In this document: piece by piece, positions 17,769-26,812 of the stretch
Position numbering within the stretch: the stretch's first letter is position 1
Layout of the letters: each line of letters opens with the position of its first letter
NCBI GenBank assembly: GCA_013177815.1
Contig: JABLXM010000003.1
Location: 26,214-90,213, forward strand
Origin: Anaerolineae bacterium
GTDB lineage: Bacteria > Chloroflexota > Anaerolineae > Anaerolineales > Anaerolineaceae
Reading direction: 5' to 3'
DNA: 64,000 bases
Notes under the pieces: model-generated
The model's input: the letters and a program-made list of their open reading frames with translations, nothing else
Told to the model about the DNA's origin: nothing
Database searches by the model: none
Position numbers and translations under genes: made by a program

Positions 17769-18281
17769 ATGAATGAAAAAATACAGGCAGCAGTGAATGG
17801 ATTAGCGGAGCGTTTTGGGCTGGAAGCCAGAGAGTTCCGCGGAGAAGCCAGCATTTACGTCCAGCCACGGCAAGTGGTGGAAGTGGCGCGGGTGTTGCGC
17901 GACGCGTATGGCTTCGACATGCTCGTGGATATCACCGCGGTAGACTACTGGCAGCAACGGTCGCCGCGCTTTCAGGTGGTGGTGCAACTCGTCTCCATGG
18001 TTCATCACCAGGTCATCCGTTTACGCGTCGGCGTCGAGGACAACGCGCCGGTCGTACCCACCCTGGAGCAGGTCTTCCCGAATGCCAACTGGTACGAGCG
18101 CGAGGTGTTCGATATGTTCGGCATTCGCTTCGAGGGTCATTCGGACCTGCGGCGCATTATCATGCCTTATGATTGGGAAGGGCACCCGTTGCGCAAGGAT
18201 TATCCGCTGGGATACGAAGAACCACAATTCAGCTTCAATAAAGACGAAGTCATGGTGCGCAAGCCGCACCCAAAGGAATAG
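17769..18281 (+). CDS. nuoC: NADH-quinone oxidoreductase subunit C
   Basis: A 170-residue 30-kDa-type peripheral subunit. The motif NANWYEREVFDMFGIRFEGHSDLRRIIMPYDWEGHPLRKDYPLGYEEPQF is the family signature (written here only as a location: residues about 100-155). nuoC and nuoD are separate genes, unlike the fused nuoCD of E. coli. ATG 17769 begins the conserved domain; upstream in-frame codons overlap nuoB out of frame. Confidence 0.96.
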   Translation: MNEKIQAAVNGLAERFGLEAREFRGEASIYVQPRQVVEVARVLRDAYGFDMLVDITAVDYWQQRSPRFQVVVQLVSMVHHQVIRLRVGVEDNAPVVPTLEQVFPNANWYEREVFDMFGIRFEGHSDLRRIIMPYDWEGHPLRKDYPLGYEEPQFSFNKDEVMVRKPHPKE

Positions 18282-18298
18282 GGGGAGGCGAGGACGAC

Positions 18299-19528
18299 AT
18301 GACAGAGATTCGCGAAGTAACCGTCGAAGAACTGCATCACCTGGTTTCGGACCGGGCGCAGAACGGCGAGACTATGCTGCTCAACATGGGACCGCAGCAC
18401 CCAGCCACCCACGGTGTGCTGCGCTTGTTGCTGGAACTGGACGGCGAGATCGTGGTCAACGCCGTCCCCGATATCGGCTTCCTGCATACCGGTGTCGAAA
18501 AGAACATGGAAGCCAAGACCTACCAGAAAGCCGAGGTCATGACCGACCGGTTGGATTATCTCAACCCGATCGGCAACAACCTGGTGTACTGCCTGGCGCT
18601 GGAGAAACTGCTGGAATTGGATGTGCCGCCGCGGGCGCAGGTGCTGCGCGTGCTGCTGGCAGAATTGACGCGGCTGGGTTCCCACTTGCTGTGGCTGGGA
18701 ACATCCGCGCTGGACCTGGGCGCCATGTCGGTTTTCCTGTATTCCATGCGGGAACGCGAGATCGTGCTGGATATCTTCGAGATGGTCTCCGGTCAGCGCA
18801 TGATGACCACCTATATCCGTCCGGGGGGGCTTTGGCGCGATACGCCGCCGGAATTCGAAGACGCCGTAACAAGTTTGCTTCGATTGACGCCGCGGCGTAT
18901 CGACGAGTATGAGTCGCTGTTGAACAAGAACCCGCTCTTCCTGGAACGCACCAAGGGGATCGGCGTCATCAACGTGGAGCAGTGCCGGCAGTGGGGCATC
19001 ACCGGTCCTGTGGTGCGCGCCGCCGGCTTACCTTACGACCTGCGCAAGGTGCGCCCATACAGCGGTTACGAACAATATGATTTCGACATCCCCACCGCCA
19101 CCGGCGGTGATGTCTTTTCGCGCTACCTGGTGCGGACGGCTGAGATGCGCCAGAGCCTGCGCATCGTGGAGCAGGCGTTGCGCAAGCTCCAACCCGGCGC
19201 AGTGCGCAGCAACAACCGTAAATACGTCCCACCGCCGCGCTCCGAACTCTCGACCAGCATGGAGGCGGTCATCCATCACTTCAAGCTGTGGACCGAGGGC
19301 TTCCCCGTGCCGGCAGAGGGCGTCTACCAGGCAATCGAATCCCCGCGCGGCGAACTGGGGGTCTACCTGGAAGGTGACGGTGGACCCAAACCCCTGCGCG
19401 TGCACTACCGCACCCCATCATTTTCCAATTTGCAGATCATGCCGCTGCTCAGCCGCGGACATTTCATCGCCGACCTGGTCGGCATCATCGCCAGTATCGA
19501 TATCGTGCTTGGAGATACAGACCGTTGA
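18299..19528 (+). CDS. nuoD: NADH-quinone oxidoreductase subunit D
   Basis: A 409-residue 49-kDa subunit forming the quinone-binding pocket with NuoB. Hallmarks include LNMGPQHPATHGVLRL near residue 30, HTGVEKNMEAKTYQ, and the C-terminal DLVGIIASIDIVLGDTDR. Full length. The stop codon overlaps the TTG start of nuoE by 4 bp, indicating translational coupling. Confidence 0.97.
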   Translation: MTEIREVTVEELHHLVSDRAQNGETMLLNMGPQHPATHGVLRLLLELDGEIVVNAVPDIGFLHTGVEKNMEAKTYQKAEVMTDRLDYLNPIGNNLVYCLALEKLLELDVPPRAQVLRVLLAELTRLGSHLLWLGTSALDLGAMSVFLYSMREREIVLDIFEMVSGQRMMTTYIRPGGLWRDTPPEFEDAVTSLLRLTPRRIDEYESLLNKNPLFLERTKGIGVINVEQCRQWGITGPVVRAAGLPYDLRKVRPYSGYEQYDFDIPTATGGDVFSRYLVRTAEMRQSLRIVEQALRKLQPGAVRSNNRKYVPPPRSELSTSMEAVIHHFKLWTEGFPVPAEGVYQAIESPRGELGVYLEGDGGPKPLRVHYRTPSFSNLQIMPLLSRGHFIADLVGIIASIDIVLGDTDR

Positions 19529-20046
19529 ACGAATTGCAGAAACGTTATCCTGAAGATGTGGCGGCGATCCTCAAGAAATACCCGCCGGAATTCCGCCGGT
19601 CGGCGATCATGCCGCTGTTGTACCTGGCGCAGCGCCAGGATGGACACGTCTCCGGGCGCTCGGTGACGGATATTGCCGAGTTGACCGGGCTTTCCACCAC
19701 TGATGTGACCTCGGTGGTCGGCTTCTACACCTTGTTCCACGCCGAAGCAGGCGGGCGCTATCGCATCCAGGTGTGCACCGACCTGCCATGCGCATTGCGC
19801 GGCGCGGATGACTTCCTGGCTTTACTGCAGAAGGAACTGGGGATCAGCGTGGGTGAAACGACGCCCGATGGCATGTTCACGATCGAAGAAGTGAAGTGCC
19901 TGGCAGCCTGCCACCGCGCGCCGATGTTCCAGGTGCAGGGCGATGGCGATATCACTTATCATGAACATCAAACCGTGGAGAGCGCCATGCAAGTGCTGAA
20001 AGGGCTGCGCCAACAGGCGCAAAAGAGCGGAAAGGAGGCAGCATGA
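19525..20046 (+). CDS. nuoE: NADH-quinone oxidoreductase subunit E
   Basis: A 173-residue thioredoxin-like subunit with the [2Fe-2S] N1a site: Cys in QVCTDLPCALRG and in VKCLAACHRAPMF. It starts with TTG, embedded in TTGA with the nuoD stop, and GGAGAT lies upstream. Together with NuoF and NuoG it forms the NADH-oxidising module, so this is a full, NADH-type complex I. It overlaps nuoF by ATGA. Confidence 0.95.
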   Translation: MNELQKRYPEDVAAILKKYPPEFRRSAIMPLLYLAQRQDGHVSGRSVTDIAELTGLSTTDVTSVVGFYTLFHAEAGGRYRIQVCTDLPCALRGADDFLALLQKELGISVGETTPDGMFTIEEVKCLAACHRAPMFQVQGDGDITYHEHQTVESAMQVLKGLRQQAQKSGKEAA

Positions 20047-21296
20047 GCCAATACCTGTTGCTGCGCCATCGCGAGTTGCCCGACCTGGATAAATTGAGCG
20101 GTTACCGCGCACAAGGCGGTTTCGAGACCTTCAAAAAGGCGGTCAACGATATGTCGCCCGCCGAGGTGCTGACGACGGTGAAAGAATCGGGGCTGCGCGG
20201 TCGCGGTGGGGCAGGTTTTCCCACCGGGCTCAAGTGGGGCTTCATCCCCAACAACCTGTGGCCCCACTATGTGGTCGCCAATGCGGATGAATCGGAGCCC
20301 GGCACCTTCAAGGACCGCGAGATTTTAGAGAATAATTCCTTCCAGTTCCTGGAGGGGTTGATGCTGGCATCATTCGCCATCCAGGCGAACGTCGCTTATA
20401 TCTACCTGCGCGGCGAGTACTGGCAACTGGCAAAACAACTGGACCGGCAGATCGCCGAGTTGGAAGAGGCGGGCTTGTTAGGGAAGGACCTGTTCGGCAG
20501 CGATTATTCCCTTAACCTCTATACGCACTTGGGCGCGGGCGCTTACATTTGCGGCGAGGAGACCGCTTTGCTGGAATCGATCGAGGGCAAACTGGGGCAG
20601 CCGCGCCTGCGACCGCCCTTCCCGGCGGTGGCGGGGTTATACGGCAAGCCGACCGTCATCAACAACGTGGAGACGCTGGCGAACGTGCCGCTCATCATCG
20701 CCAACGGCGCCGCCTGGTACCGCAGCTTCGGCACCGAAAAGTCGCCGGGCACCAAGGTATTCTCGCTTTCCGGTAATGTGGTCAACCCCGGCAACTACGA
20801 GCTGCCGCTCGGCACGACCTTCCGCGAGTTGATCTACACCCACGGCGGCGGCATCCCCCATGGGCGCAAGATCAAAGCCATCATGGCAGCCGGCGCCTCC
20901 TCCACCATCATCCCGGCGAGCGAGGAAGCGCTGGATACGCCGATGGATTACGAGGAGCCTCAGGCGCGCTTCAACGCGCCGCTGGGCTCTGCGTCGGTGA
21001 TCGTGATGGACGAGACGGTCAACATGGCGTGGCTGGTGAGCAAGACCGTCAATTTCTTCAAGCATGAATCCTGCGGCAAGTGCACTCCCTGCCGTGAAGG
21101 CACCTTCTGGATGAACCGTATCAGCCACCGTTTGGTCTCCGGCAACGGCAGCAGCGCGGATATCGACCTGCTCGATCACGTGGCGCACCAGATTCAGGGC
21201 AAGTGTCTGTGCGCGCTGGGTGAATTTTCCACCATGGCGGTCATCAGCGGCGTGGAGCACTTCCGCCCCGACTTCGAAACCTTGGTTGGGAATTAA
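20043..21296 (+). CDS. nuoF: NADH-quinone oxidoreductase subunit F
   Basis: A 417-residue NADH- and FMN-binding subunit. GLRGRGGAGFPTGLKWG is the NADH/FMN Rossmann glycine-rich loop, ANADESEPGTFKDR is the FMN-binding box, and the [4Fe-4S] N3 ligands are in SCGKCTPCREG plus a later Cys in GKCLCALGE. Complete at 417 residues. Its TAA stop lies inside the left arm of the GxxExxY cassette, so that insertion abuts the gene without breaking it. Confidence 0.97.
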   Translation: MSQYLLLRHRELPDLDKLSGYRAQGGFETFKKAVNDMSPAEVLTTVKESGLRGRGGAGFPTGLKWGFIPNNLWPHYVVANADESEPGTFKDREILENNSFQFLEGLMLASFAIQANVAYIYLRGEYWQLAKQLDRQIAELEEAGLLGKDLFGSDYSLNLYTHLGAGAYICGEETALLESIEGKLGQPRLRPPFPAVAGLYGKPTVINNVETLANVPLIIANGAAWYRSFGTEKSPGTKVFSLSGNVVNPGNYELPLGTTFRELIYTHGGGIPHGRKIKAIMAAGASSTIIPASEEALDTPMDYEEPQARFNAPLGSASVIVMDETVNMAWLVSKTVNFFKHESCGKCTPCREGTFWMNRISHRLVSGNGSSADIDLLDHVAHQIQGKCLCALGEFSTMAVISGVEHFRPDFETLVGN

Positions 21297-21321
21297 CCAC
21301 AGAGACACGGAGACACAGAGA
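21295..21321. repeat. Left inverted repeat of the GxxExxY cassette
   Basis: A 27-bp arm built from CACAGAG/CACGGAG units (begins AACCACAGAGACACGGAG). It matches the right arm at 21829-21855 in reverse complement at 25 of 27 positions. Its first two bases overlap the nuoF stop codon. Confidence 0.85.
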
Positions 21322-21406
21322 TTTTTCTCTAAACTAGAGGCGTATAGAGATCAAGAATTGGCAAATATCAGGTTATGTAATTATCAGGATTATTGAGTTG
21401 TCGAAG

Positions 21407-21820
21407 ATGCTCATAGATAGACCCAAAACAATGACCGCGGCTGACCTGGCGCTATTGAATCCCATCACCCACGATGTGATCGGCGCCGCCATCGAGGTGC
21501 ACCGTCAGCTTGGACCTGGTCTGCTCGAGTCGATCTATGAAACATGCCTGGCGGAAGAGTTAAAGCTCAGGGATATTCCTTTTGTCCGTCAAGTACGCCT
21601 GCCGGTCGTTTACAAAGGCATCGAACTGGATTCTGAATATCGTGTGGATATGGTTGTCGATCACAGTGTGGCGATCGAGATCAAGGCAATCGAATCGCTT
21701 CAACCAGTTCATGAGGCTCAAATGCTCACTTATTTAAAGTTGGGTAAATGGAAGCTGGGACTGTTGATGAACTTCAATGTGCCAGTCATGAAGGATGGTA
21801 TCAAGCGATTGGTTTCATAA
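21407..21820 (+). CDS. GxxExxY family protein
   Basis: A 137-residue protein of the GxxExxY family, named for the motif seen here as GPGLLESIYE; HRQLGPGLLESIYETCL and the later YRVDMVVD...VAIEIKAIESL are characteristic, the latter resembling a PD-(D/E)xK nuclease-like core (D, then ExK). Its molecular function is not established. The start is uncertain: TTG 21398, ATG 21407 and ATG 21431 are in frame. It sits between nuoF and nuoG inside 27-bp inverted repeats and has nothing evident to do with respiration. Confidence 0.85.
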   Translation: MLIDRPKTMTAADLALLNPITHDVIGAAIEVHRQLGPGLLESIYETCLAEELKLRDIPFVRQVRLPVVYKGIELDSEYRVDMVVDHSVAIEIKAIESLQPVHEAQMLTYLKLGKWKLGLLMNFNVPVMKDGIKRLVS

Positions 21821-21828
21821 AATTTGTT

Positions 21829-21855
21829 TCTCTGTGCCTCTGTGTCTCTGTGGTT
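21829..21855. repeat. Right inverted repeat of the GxxExxY cassette
   Basis: Reverse-complement partner of 21295-21321 (25/27 identity), reading TCTCTGTGCCTCTGTGTC onward. The two arms enclose 507 bp containing only the GxxExxY gene. It ends 33 bp before nuoG. Confidence 0.85.
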
Positions 21856-21888
21856 TTATCCTGGCACATAGCTGAGGAAATGGACTGA

Positions 21889-24381
21889 ATGACAATGAAG
21901 ATGGTGACGTTGCGGATCGATGAACATACCGTGGAAGTGCCGGCGGGAACCCGGGTGGTGGATGCCGCCAAGAAGGTGGGGGTGGATATTCCGGTGTTCT
22001 GCTACCACCCCAAATTGGAATCGGTGGGCATGTGCCGCATGTGCCTGGTGGAGATCGGGCGACCGGTGGTCGACCGCGCCAGCGGGAAAGTGGTACTCGA
22101 AGCGGACGGCTCGCCGAAAATCCAGATGGCGCCCAAGCTGGAGACCGCCTGCACCACCCCGGTCTCGGATGGCATGTTGGTGGTGACTACCAGCGAGAAA
22201 GTGGCAGCCGCCCGCCGCGAAGTGGTCGAGTTCATCTTGACCTCGCACCCGCTCGATTGCCCGATCTGTGACAAGGGCGGCGAATGCCCGTTGCAGAACC
22301 TCACCATGGCATACGGTTCCGGCACTTCGCGCTTCATATTCGACGAGAAAATGCGCTCTGCCAAGCACGTGCCGCTGGGCGAATTGATCTACCTCGACCG
22401 CGAACGCTGCATTCAATGCGGGCGCTGCGTGCGCTTCCAGCACGAAGTGGTCGACGACCCGGTACTGGATTTCTACCAGCGCGGGCGGGCATTGGAGATC
22501 ATCACCCGTTCCGAACCGGGTTTCGACTCGGTCTTCTCCGGCAACACCACCGATATCTGCCCGGTGGGTGCGCTGACGACGGCGGACTTCCGCTTTGGCG
22601 CCCGCCCCTGGGAGATGAAACCCGCTGCCTCGATCTGCGCGCAGTGCCCGGTGGGTTGCAACATCGTCTACGACGTGCGGCGCGAAGCCAAAAGCAGCGG
22701 CAAACCGGTCATCAAACGCGTCATGCCGCGCCAAAACGAATCTGTCAACGAGGTCTGGATATGCGACAAAGGGCGCTTCGTGCACCACTACAACGAAAGC
22801 GCCGAACGACTGACCCAGCCACTGATGCGCGTCGATGGCGAACTGACGCCCGTCTCATGGCAACAGGCGCTGGAAACAGCAGCCGCCAAATTGAAGGAAG
22901 CCGGCAAGGGTCTGGTGACCCTGGCGGGCGGCAGGTTGAGCAACGAGGATCTGTTCAACTTGCGCGAACTGACCCGCGCCCAGGGCGGCACGACGCTGCT
23001 GCACACCCACATGGGCGGCGGCGAATGGACCCGCCAGTTGGGGCTAAACCAGGGCAGCAATCTTGGCAGCCTGGGTAACGGCGACGCCATCGTGGTGATC
23101 GCCAGCGACCTGCACCAGGAAGCGCCGCTGTGGTGGCTGCGCGTCAAACAGGCAGCGCAGCGCGGCGCAACATTGATAGTGCTCAATGCCCGCCCAACCC
23201 GCCTGGATGCTTACGCTGCGCACGCGCTGCGTTACCAGCCGGGCGAGGCTGCACAGGCTGTCGCCGGGCTGATGGGCAACCACAAAACGCCGGCGGCTTT
23301 TCAAACTGCGCGCGAGGCCCTGGCGGGTGCAGCCAACCTGGTGGTCTTCTTTGGCAGCGATGGGTTGGGCTTGACCGGTACACGGGCGCTGGCGCAAACT
23401 TGTGCGGACCTGCTGATGCAATCCGGGCATTACGGGCGACCGAACAACGGTCTGGTGGGCGTGTGGCAGCACAGCAACGACCAGGGTGCTTGGGAGATGG
23501 GCTACGCGCCGGCAGCCGACCTGGTGGGCAGCCTGAAAAAAGCCAAAGTGGCGCTGCTGGCTGCCGCCGACCCGGTTGGTGATGAGCCGGCGCTCGCCAA
23601 AGCCCTGGCAGGCGCGGATTTCGTCATCGTACAGGAAATGTTCCTGACCGCCAGCGCAGAAAAAGCCGACCTGGTGCTGCCGGTGGCTGCCATCCCTGAA
23701 CGCGAGGGCAGCCTGACCAGCGGCGAGCGCCGGGCGCAGCGTTTCTACCCGGCGGTGCCCGCGCCGGACGGCGTGCGACCCGATTACACCATCGCGGCGC
23801 AATTAGGGCAACGATTGGGCTTGGAATTGGAAGGGCGTGCCGCCGGGCTGGTGTTCCTGCGCCTGGCGCAGAGCGAGCCTGCCTTCGCTGGTCTGTCCTA
23901 CCAGGCGTTATCAACTGCCGAGGAACAATGGCCCATCGTCGGTCGGCGCGACCTGTACTTCGGCGGCACGACATATGACAACAACCAGGGCATGGGAACG
24001 CACTTGCAGCCGGTGCTCAAAGCCGGTGAAAGACCTGCCGCGGTTGCAGCAGCTCTCGATACTGAACTGATGGACGCCGGGGACAACCTGCTGGTGCTGC
24101 CGCACACCCGCCTCTTCGACCAGGGCAGCCTGGTGCGCTTCAGCCGACTGCTGGTGGAACGGGTGGCAACGGCGGAACTGCGGTTGAACCCCGCCACTGC
24201 CAAACACTTCGGTCTGGCAGAGGGCGTTGCGGCAAGCCTGAACCTGAACGGCGCGGATGCCAGCGTCATCGTCCGGATGGATGATGCGCTGCCGCCGGGC
24301 GCCGCCTGGCTGCCGCGCCGGGTGGGCGTGCCGCTGTGGGCGCCGGCTGCGGCGCAAGTCAAGGTTATGGAAAGGGATTAA
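21889..24381 (+). CDS. nuoG: NADH-quinone oxidoreductase subunit G
   Basis: An 830-residue iron-sulfur subunit. The N-terminal [2Fe-2S] ferredoxin domain has Cys in CYHPKLESVGMCRMCLVE; next come the His/Cys cluster region (HPLDCPICDKGGECPLQN) and the two-cluster part with CIQCGRCVRFQ and CPVGALT. From about residue 245 a molybdopterin-oxidoreductase-like domain begins with CAQCPVGCN; in complex I it does not bind molybdenum catalytically. It continues the operon after the 592-bp interruption, so transcription must pass through or restart after the cassette. Confidence 0.96.
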   Translation: MTMKMVTLRIDEHTVEVPAGTRVVDAAKKVGVDIPVFCYHPKLESVGMCRMCLVEIGRPVVDRASGKVVLEADGSPKIQMAPKLETACTTPVSDGMLVVTTSEKVAAARREVVEFILTSHPLDCPICDKGGECPLQNLTMAYGSGTSRFIFDEKMRSAKHVPLGELIYLDRERCIQCGRCVRFQHEVVDDPVLDFYQRGRALEIITRSEPGFDSVFSGNTTDICPVGALTTADFRFGARPWEMKPAASICAQCPVGCNIVYDVRREAKSSGKPVIKRVMPRQNESVNEVWICDKGRFVHHYNESAERLTQPLMRVDGELTPVSWQQALETAAAKLKEAGKGLVTLAGGRLSNEDLFNLRELTRAQGGTTLLHTHMGGGEWTRQLGLNQGSNLGSLGNGDAIVVIASDLHQEAPLWWLRVKQAAQRGATLIVLNARPTRLDAYAAHALRYQPGEAAQAVAGLMGNHKTPAAFQTAREALAGAANLVVFFGSDGLGLTGTRALAQTCADLLMQSGHYGRPNNGLVGVWQHSNDQGAWEMGYAPAADLVGSLKKAKVALLAAADPVGDEPALAKALAGADFVIVQEMFLTASAEKADLVLPVAAIPEREGSLTSGERRAQRFYPAVPAPDGVRPDYTIAAQLGQRLGLELEGRAAGLVFLRLAQSEPAFAGLSYQALSTAEEQWPIVGRRDLYFGGTTYDNNQGMGTHLQPVLKAGERPAAVAAALDTELMDAGDNLLVLPHTRLFDQGSLVRFSRLLVERVATAELRLNPATAKHFGLAEGVAASLNLNGADASVIVRMDDALPPGAAWLPRRVGVPLWAPAAAQVKVMERD

Positions 24382-24385
24382 AGGC

Positions 24386-25387
24386 ATGGACCTTGGAATG
24401 ATCATCGAATGGAGCGTCAAAGCCCTGGTCATCATCCTGACCCTGACGGCGGGCTTCGCCTATACCACCCTCTATGAGCGCAAGCTGCTCGCCCGCATGC
24501 AGGTGCGCATCGGACCCAACCGCGCCGGACCTGCCGGTCTTTTGCAGCCGATAGCCGACGCCGTCAAGTTGATCTTCAAAGAGGAACTCATCCCTGCCAA
24601 AGCCGATAGGTTCATCTTCATACTGGCGCCCATCATCACTGTCATCCCGGCGCTGATCATCACCGCAGTGGTGCCGTGGGGACGCAGCATCACCCTGTTC
24701 GGGCGCGAGATTCCGCTCTACCTGGCGGACGTCAACGTGGGGGTGCTGTATATCATGGCGATCACCTCCATCTCCGTTTACGGCATCACGTTGGCAGGCT
24801 GGTCATCCAACAACAAATATGCCACGCTGGGCGGGGTGCGCGCCACTGCGCAGATGATCAGCTATGAACTGGCGCTGGGTTTCGCCATGATCGCCCCGGT
24901 GATGATGGCAAGCTCGATGCGTATGATCGATATCGTCGAAGGTCAAAAAACGATGTGGTACGCCGTGCTTCAACCGGTGGCGTTCGTGATCTATTTTGCC
25001 GCCAGCCTGGCGGAGATCAACCGGGCGCCCTTCGATATGCCCGAAGCCGAGCAGGAACTGGTTGCCGGCTATCATACCGAATACTCCAGCATGAAGTTCG
25101 CTACCTTCTTCATGGCGGAATATATCAAAATGATCGCGATCGCGATGATCGGGTCATCCTTGTTCCTGGGCGGCTACCTGGGACCCTTCGTGGACCAGGT
25201 GCCCATTCTGGGACCCATTTACCTGGCGATCAAGGTGGTGGCATGGCTGTTCGTCACCATCTGGATTCGCGCCACCCTGCCCCGCATCCGCTATGACCGG
25301 CTGATGCAACTGGGATGGAAAGTGCTCTTCCCGGTGGCGCTGTTGAACGTCCTGGTCACCGCCATCGTGGTGGTGCTTATCGGTTAG
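24386..25387 (+). CDS. nuoH: NADH-quinone oxidoreductase subunit H
   Basis: A 333-residue, eight-helix membrane subunit linking the quinone site to the proton pumps. ERKLLARMQVRIGPNRAGPAGLLQPIADAVKL and EINRAPFDMPEAEQELVAGYHTEYS are the conserved boxes. ATG 24386 is chosen (MDLGMIIEW); longer in-frame starts lie inside nuoG. It begins 4 bp after the nuoG stop. Confidence 0.97.
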   Translation: MDLGMIIEWSVKALVIILTLTAGFAYTTLYERKLLARMQVRIGPNRAGPAGLLQPIADAVKLIFKEELIPAKADRFIFILAPIITVIPALIITAVVPWGRSITLFGREIPLYLADVNVGVLYIMAITSISVYGITLAGWSSNNKYATLGGVRATAQMISYELALGFAMIAPVMMASSMRMIDIVEGQKTMWYAVLQPVAFVIYFAASLAEINRAPFDMPEAEQELVAGYHTEYSSMKFATFFMAEYIKMIAIAMIGSSLFLGGYLGPFVDQVPILGPIYLAIKVVAWLFVTIWIRATLPRIRYDRLMQLGWKVLFPVALLNVLVTAIVVVLIG

Positions 25388-25403
25388 CGTAGGAGTTTAG
25401 ACC

Positions 25404-25895
25404 ATGCTTCAGGGATTCATGACCACACTCAAATCGATACTGGAAAAGCCGGTCACCATCCAGTATCCGGAACAAAAACGACCGGTGCGCAGCCGCTTCA
25501 AAGGGCGGCATGTGCTGAAGCGTTACGACAATGGGCTGGAAAAGTGCATCGGCTGCGCGCTGTGCGCCGCCGCCTGTCCGGCGGACGCCATTTTTGTAGA
25601 AGCCTCCGAGAATAGCGATGAAAACCGTTATTCGCCCGGTGAACGCTACGCCAGCACTTACGAGATCAACATGATGCGCTGTATCTTCTGCGGTTTTTGC
25701 GAGGACGCCTGCCCAACCGAAGCCATCGTGCTGGGTGATAACTATGAACTCTCTTTCACCAGCCGGACGGACGCGATCTATCCCAAGGACATGTTGCTGG
25801 AGCCGGTGCCGGAAGACGGGTCGCCCACACCACAAAAAGTGCCCGCCGGCGCGTTCGACCGCGCCATCCCGCTGATGCAGGATGCAACCGACTGA
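25404..25895 (+). CDS. nuoI: NADH-quinone oxidoreductase subunit I
   Basis: A 163-residue ferredoxin-type subunit with two [4Fe-4S] clusters (N6a/N6b): CIGCALCAAACPADAI and CIFCGFCEDACPTEAI are complete CxxCxxCxxxCP motifs. An amphipathic N-terminal helix (about 1-25) is typical. Spacing to nuoH is 16 bp. Confidence 0.97.
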   Translation: MLQGFMTTLKSILEKPVTIQYPEQKRPVRSRFKGRHVLKRYDNGLEKCIGCALCAAACPADAIFVEASENSDENRYSPGERYASTYEINMMRCIFCGFCEDACPTEAIVLGDNYELSFTSRTDAIYPKDMLLEPVPEDGSPTPQKVPAGAFDRAIPLMQDATD

Positions 25896-25913
25896 TATGG
25901 GGAGGCGTAAGGA

Positions 25914-26474
25914 ATGACAACGGCTTTATATATTATCCTGGCAGTGGTGATCGTCGGCAGCGCCCTGGGCACCATCATGAGCCGCAACGCGGTCTACGCC
26001 GCGCTCTACCTGGCGCTCAACTTCATGTCGGTGGCACTGCTCTACCTGTTTCTGGGCGCGCCGTTCATTGCGCTGGTGCAGGTGACGGTCTATGCCGGCT
26101 CGATCATGGTCTTGTTCATCTTCGTGATCATGCTGCTGGGCGCGGAACGCCTGGCAGCCAGCGAGAACCTGCGCGGTCAGCGTTTTTTGGCGATCGCCCT
26201 TGGCGTGGTGCTGCTCGCCATCCTGGGAACGGTCTTCATCTCCCGCGCCGAACTGACCGGTATCGTCACCCCGCCCACCGCAGTGGATTTCGGTTCGCCG
26301 CGTCAGATCGGCACCGCACTGTACACCCAGTACTGGCTGCCGGTCATGATCACCTCGATGCTGCTGCTGGTCGCCACCGTGGGCGCCATCTTGCTGACGC
26401 GCGGGGAAGGGACATCCATCCGCGACAACCTGAAGCGAGTGGACGAGAAGGAACAAGCAGACCAGGAAGAATGA
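25914..26474 (+). CDS. nuoJ: NADH-quinone oxidoreductase subunit J
   Basis: A 186-residue membrane subunit with five predicted helices. The segment FIALVQVTVYAGSIMVLFIFVIMLLG, which includes the pi-bulge helix, is diagnostic. The hydrophilic tail (RVDEKEQADQEE) is cytoplasmic. 18 bp after nuoI. Confidence 0.95.
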   Translation: MTTALYIILAVVIVGSALGTIMSRNAVYAALYLALNFMSVALLYLFLGAPFIALVQVTVYAGSIMVLFIFVIMLLGAERLAASENLRGQRFLAIALGVVLLAILGTVFISRAELTGIVTPPTAVDFGSPRQIGTALYTQYWLPVMITSMLLLVATVGAILLTRGEGTSIRDNLKRVDEKEQADQEE

Positions 26475-26502
26475 CCGCGGTTTTTCGCGGGAGGAGAAGG
26501 AT

Positions 26503-26802
26503 ATGCCATTAGCCTATTACATCGGACTATCAGCGGTCATGTTCATTTTGGGGATCATGGGCGTGCTGCTGCGCCGAAACGCCCTGGTGGTCTTCATGTC
26601 GCTGGAATTGATCTTCAATTCGGCAAATTTGCTGTTCATCACGTTCGCGTCCTATTATCAACTGCTGGCGGGGCAGATCATGGTCTTTTTTGTCATGACC
26701 GTGGCGGCGGCTGAAGTGGCGGTGGGATTGGCATTGATGGTGGAGATCTTCCGCACCAAAAATACCATCAACATCGACCAGATGAGCCAGATGAAGGGTT
26801 AG
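26503..26802 (+). CDS. nuoK: NADH-quinone oxidoreductase subunit K
   Basis: A 99-residue, three-helix subunit. The MSLELIFNSANLLFI motif contains the conserved membrane Glu, and a second acidic residue lies in the VAAAEVAVGLALMVEIFR helix. GGAGGAGAAGG precedes the ATG closely. Length is exactly that of the family. Confidence 0.96.
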   Translation: MPLAYYIGLSAVMFILGIMGVLLRRNALVVFMSLELIFNSANLLFITFASYYQLLAGQIMVFFVMTVAAAEVAVGLALMVEIFRTKNTINIDQMSQMKG

Positions 26803-26812
26803 GAACGGAATA

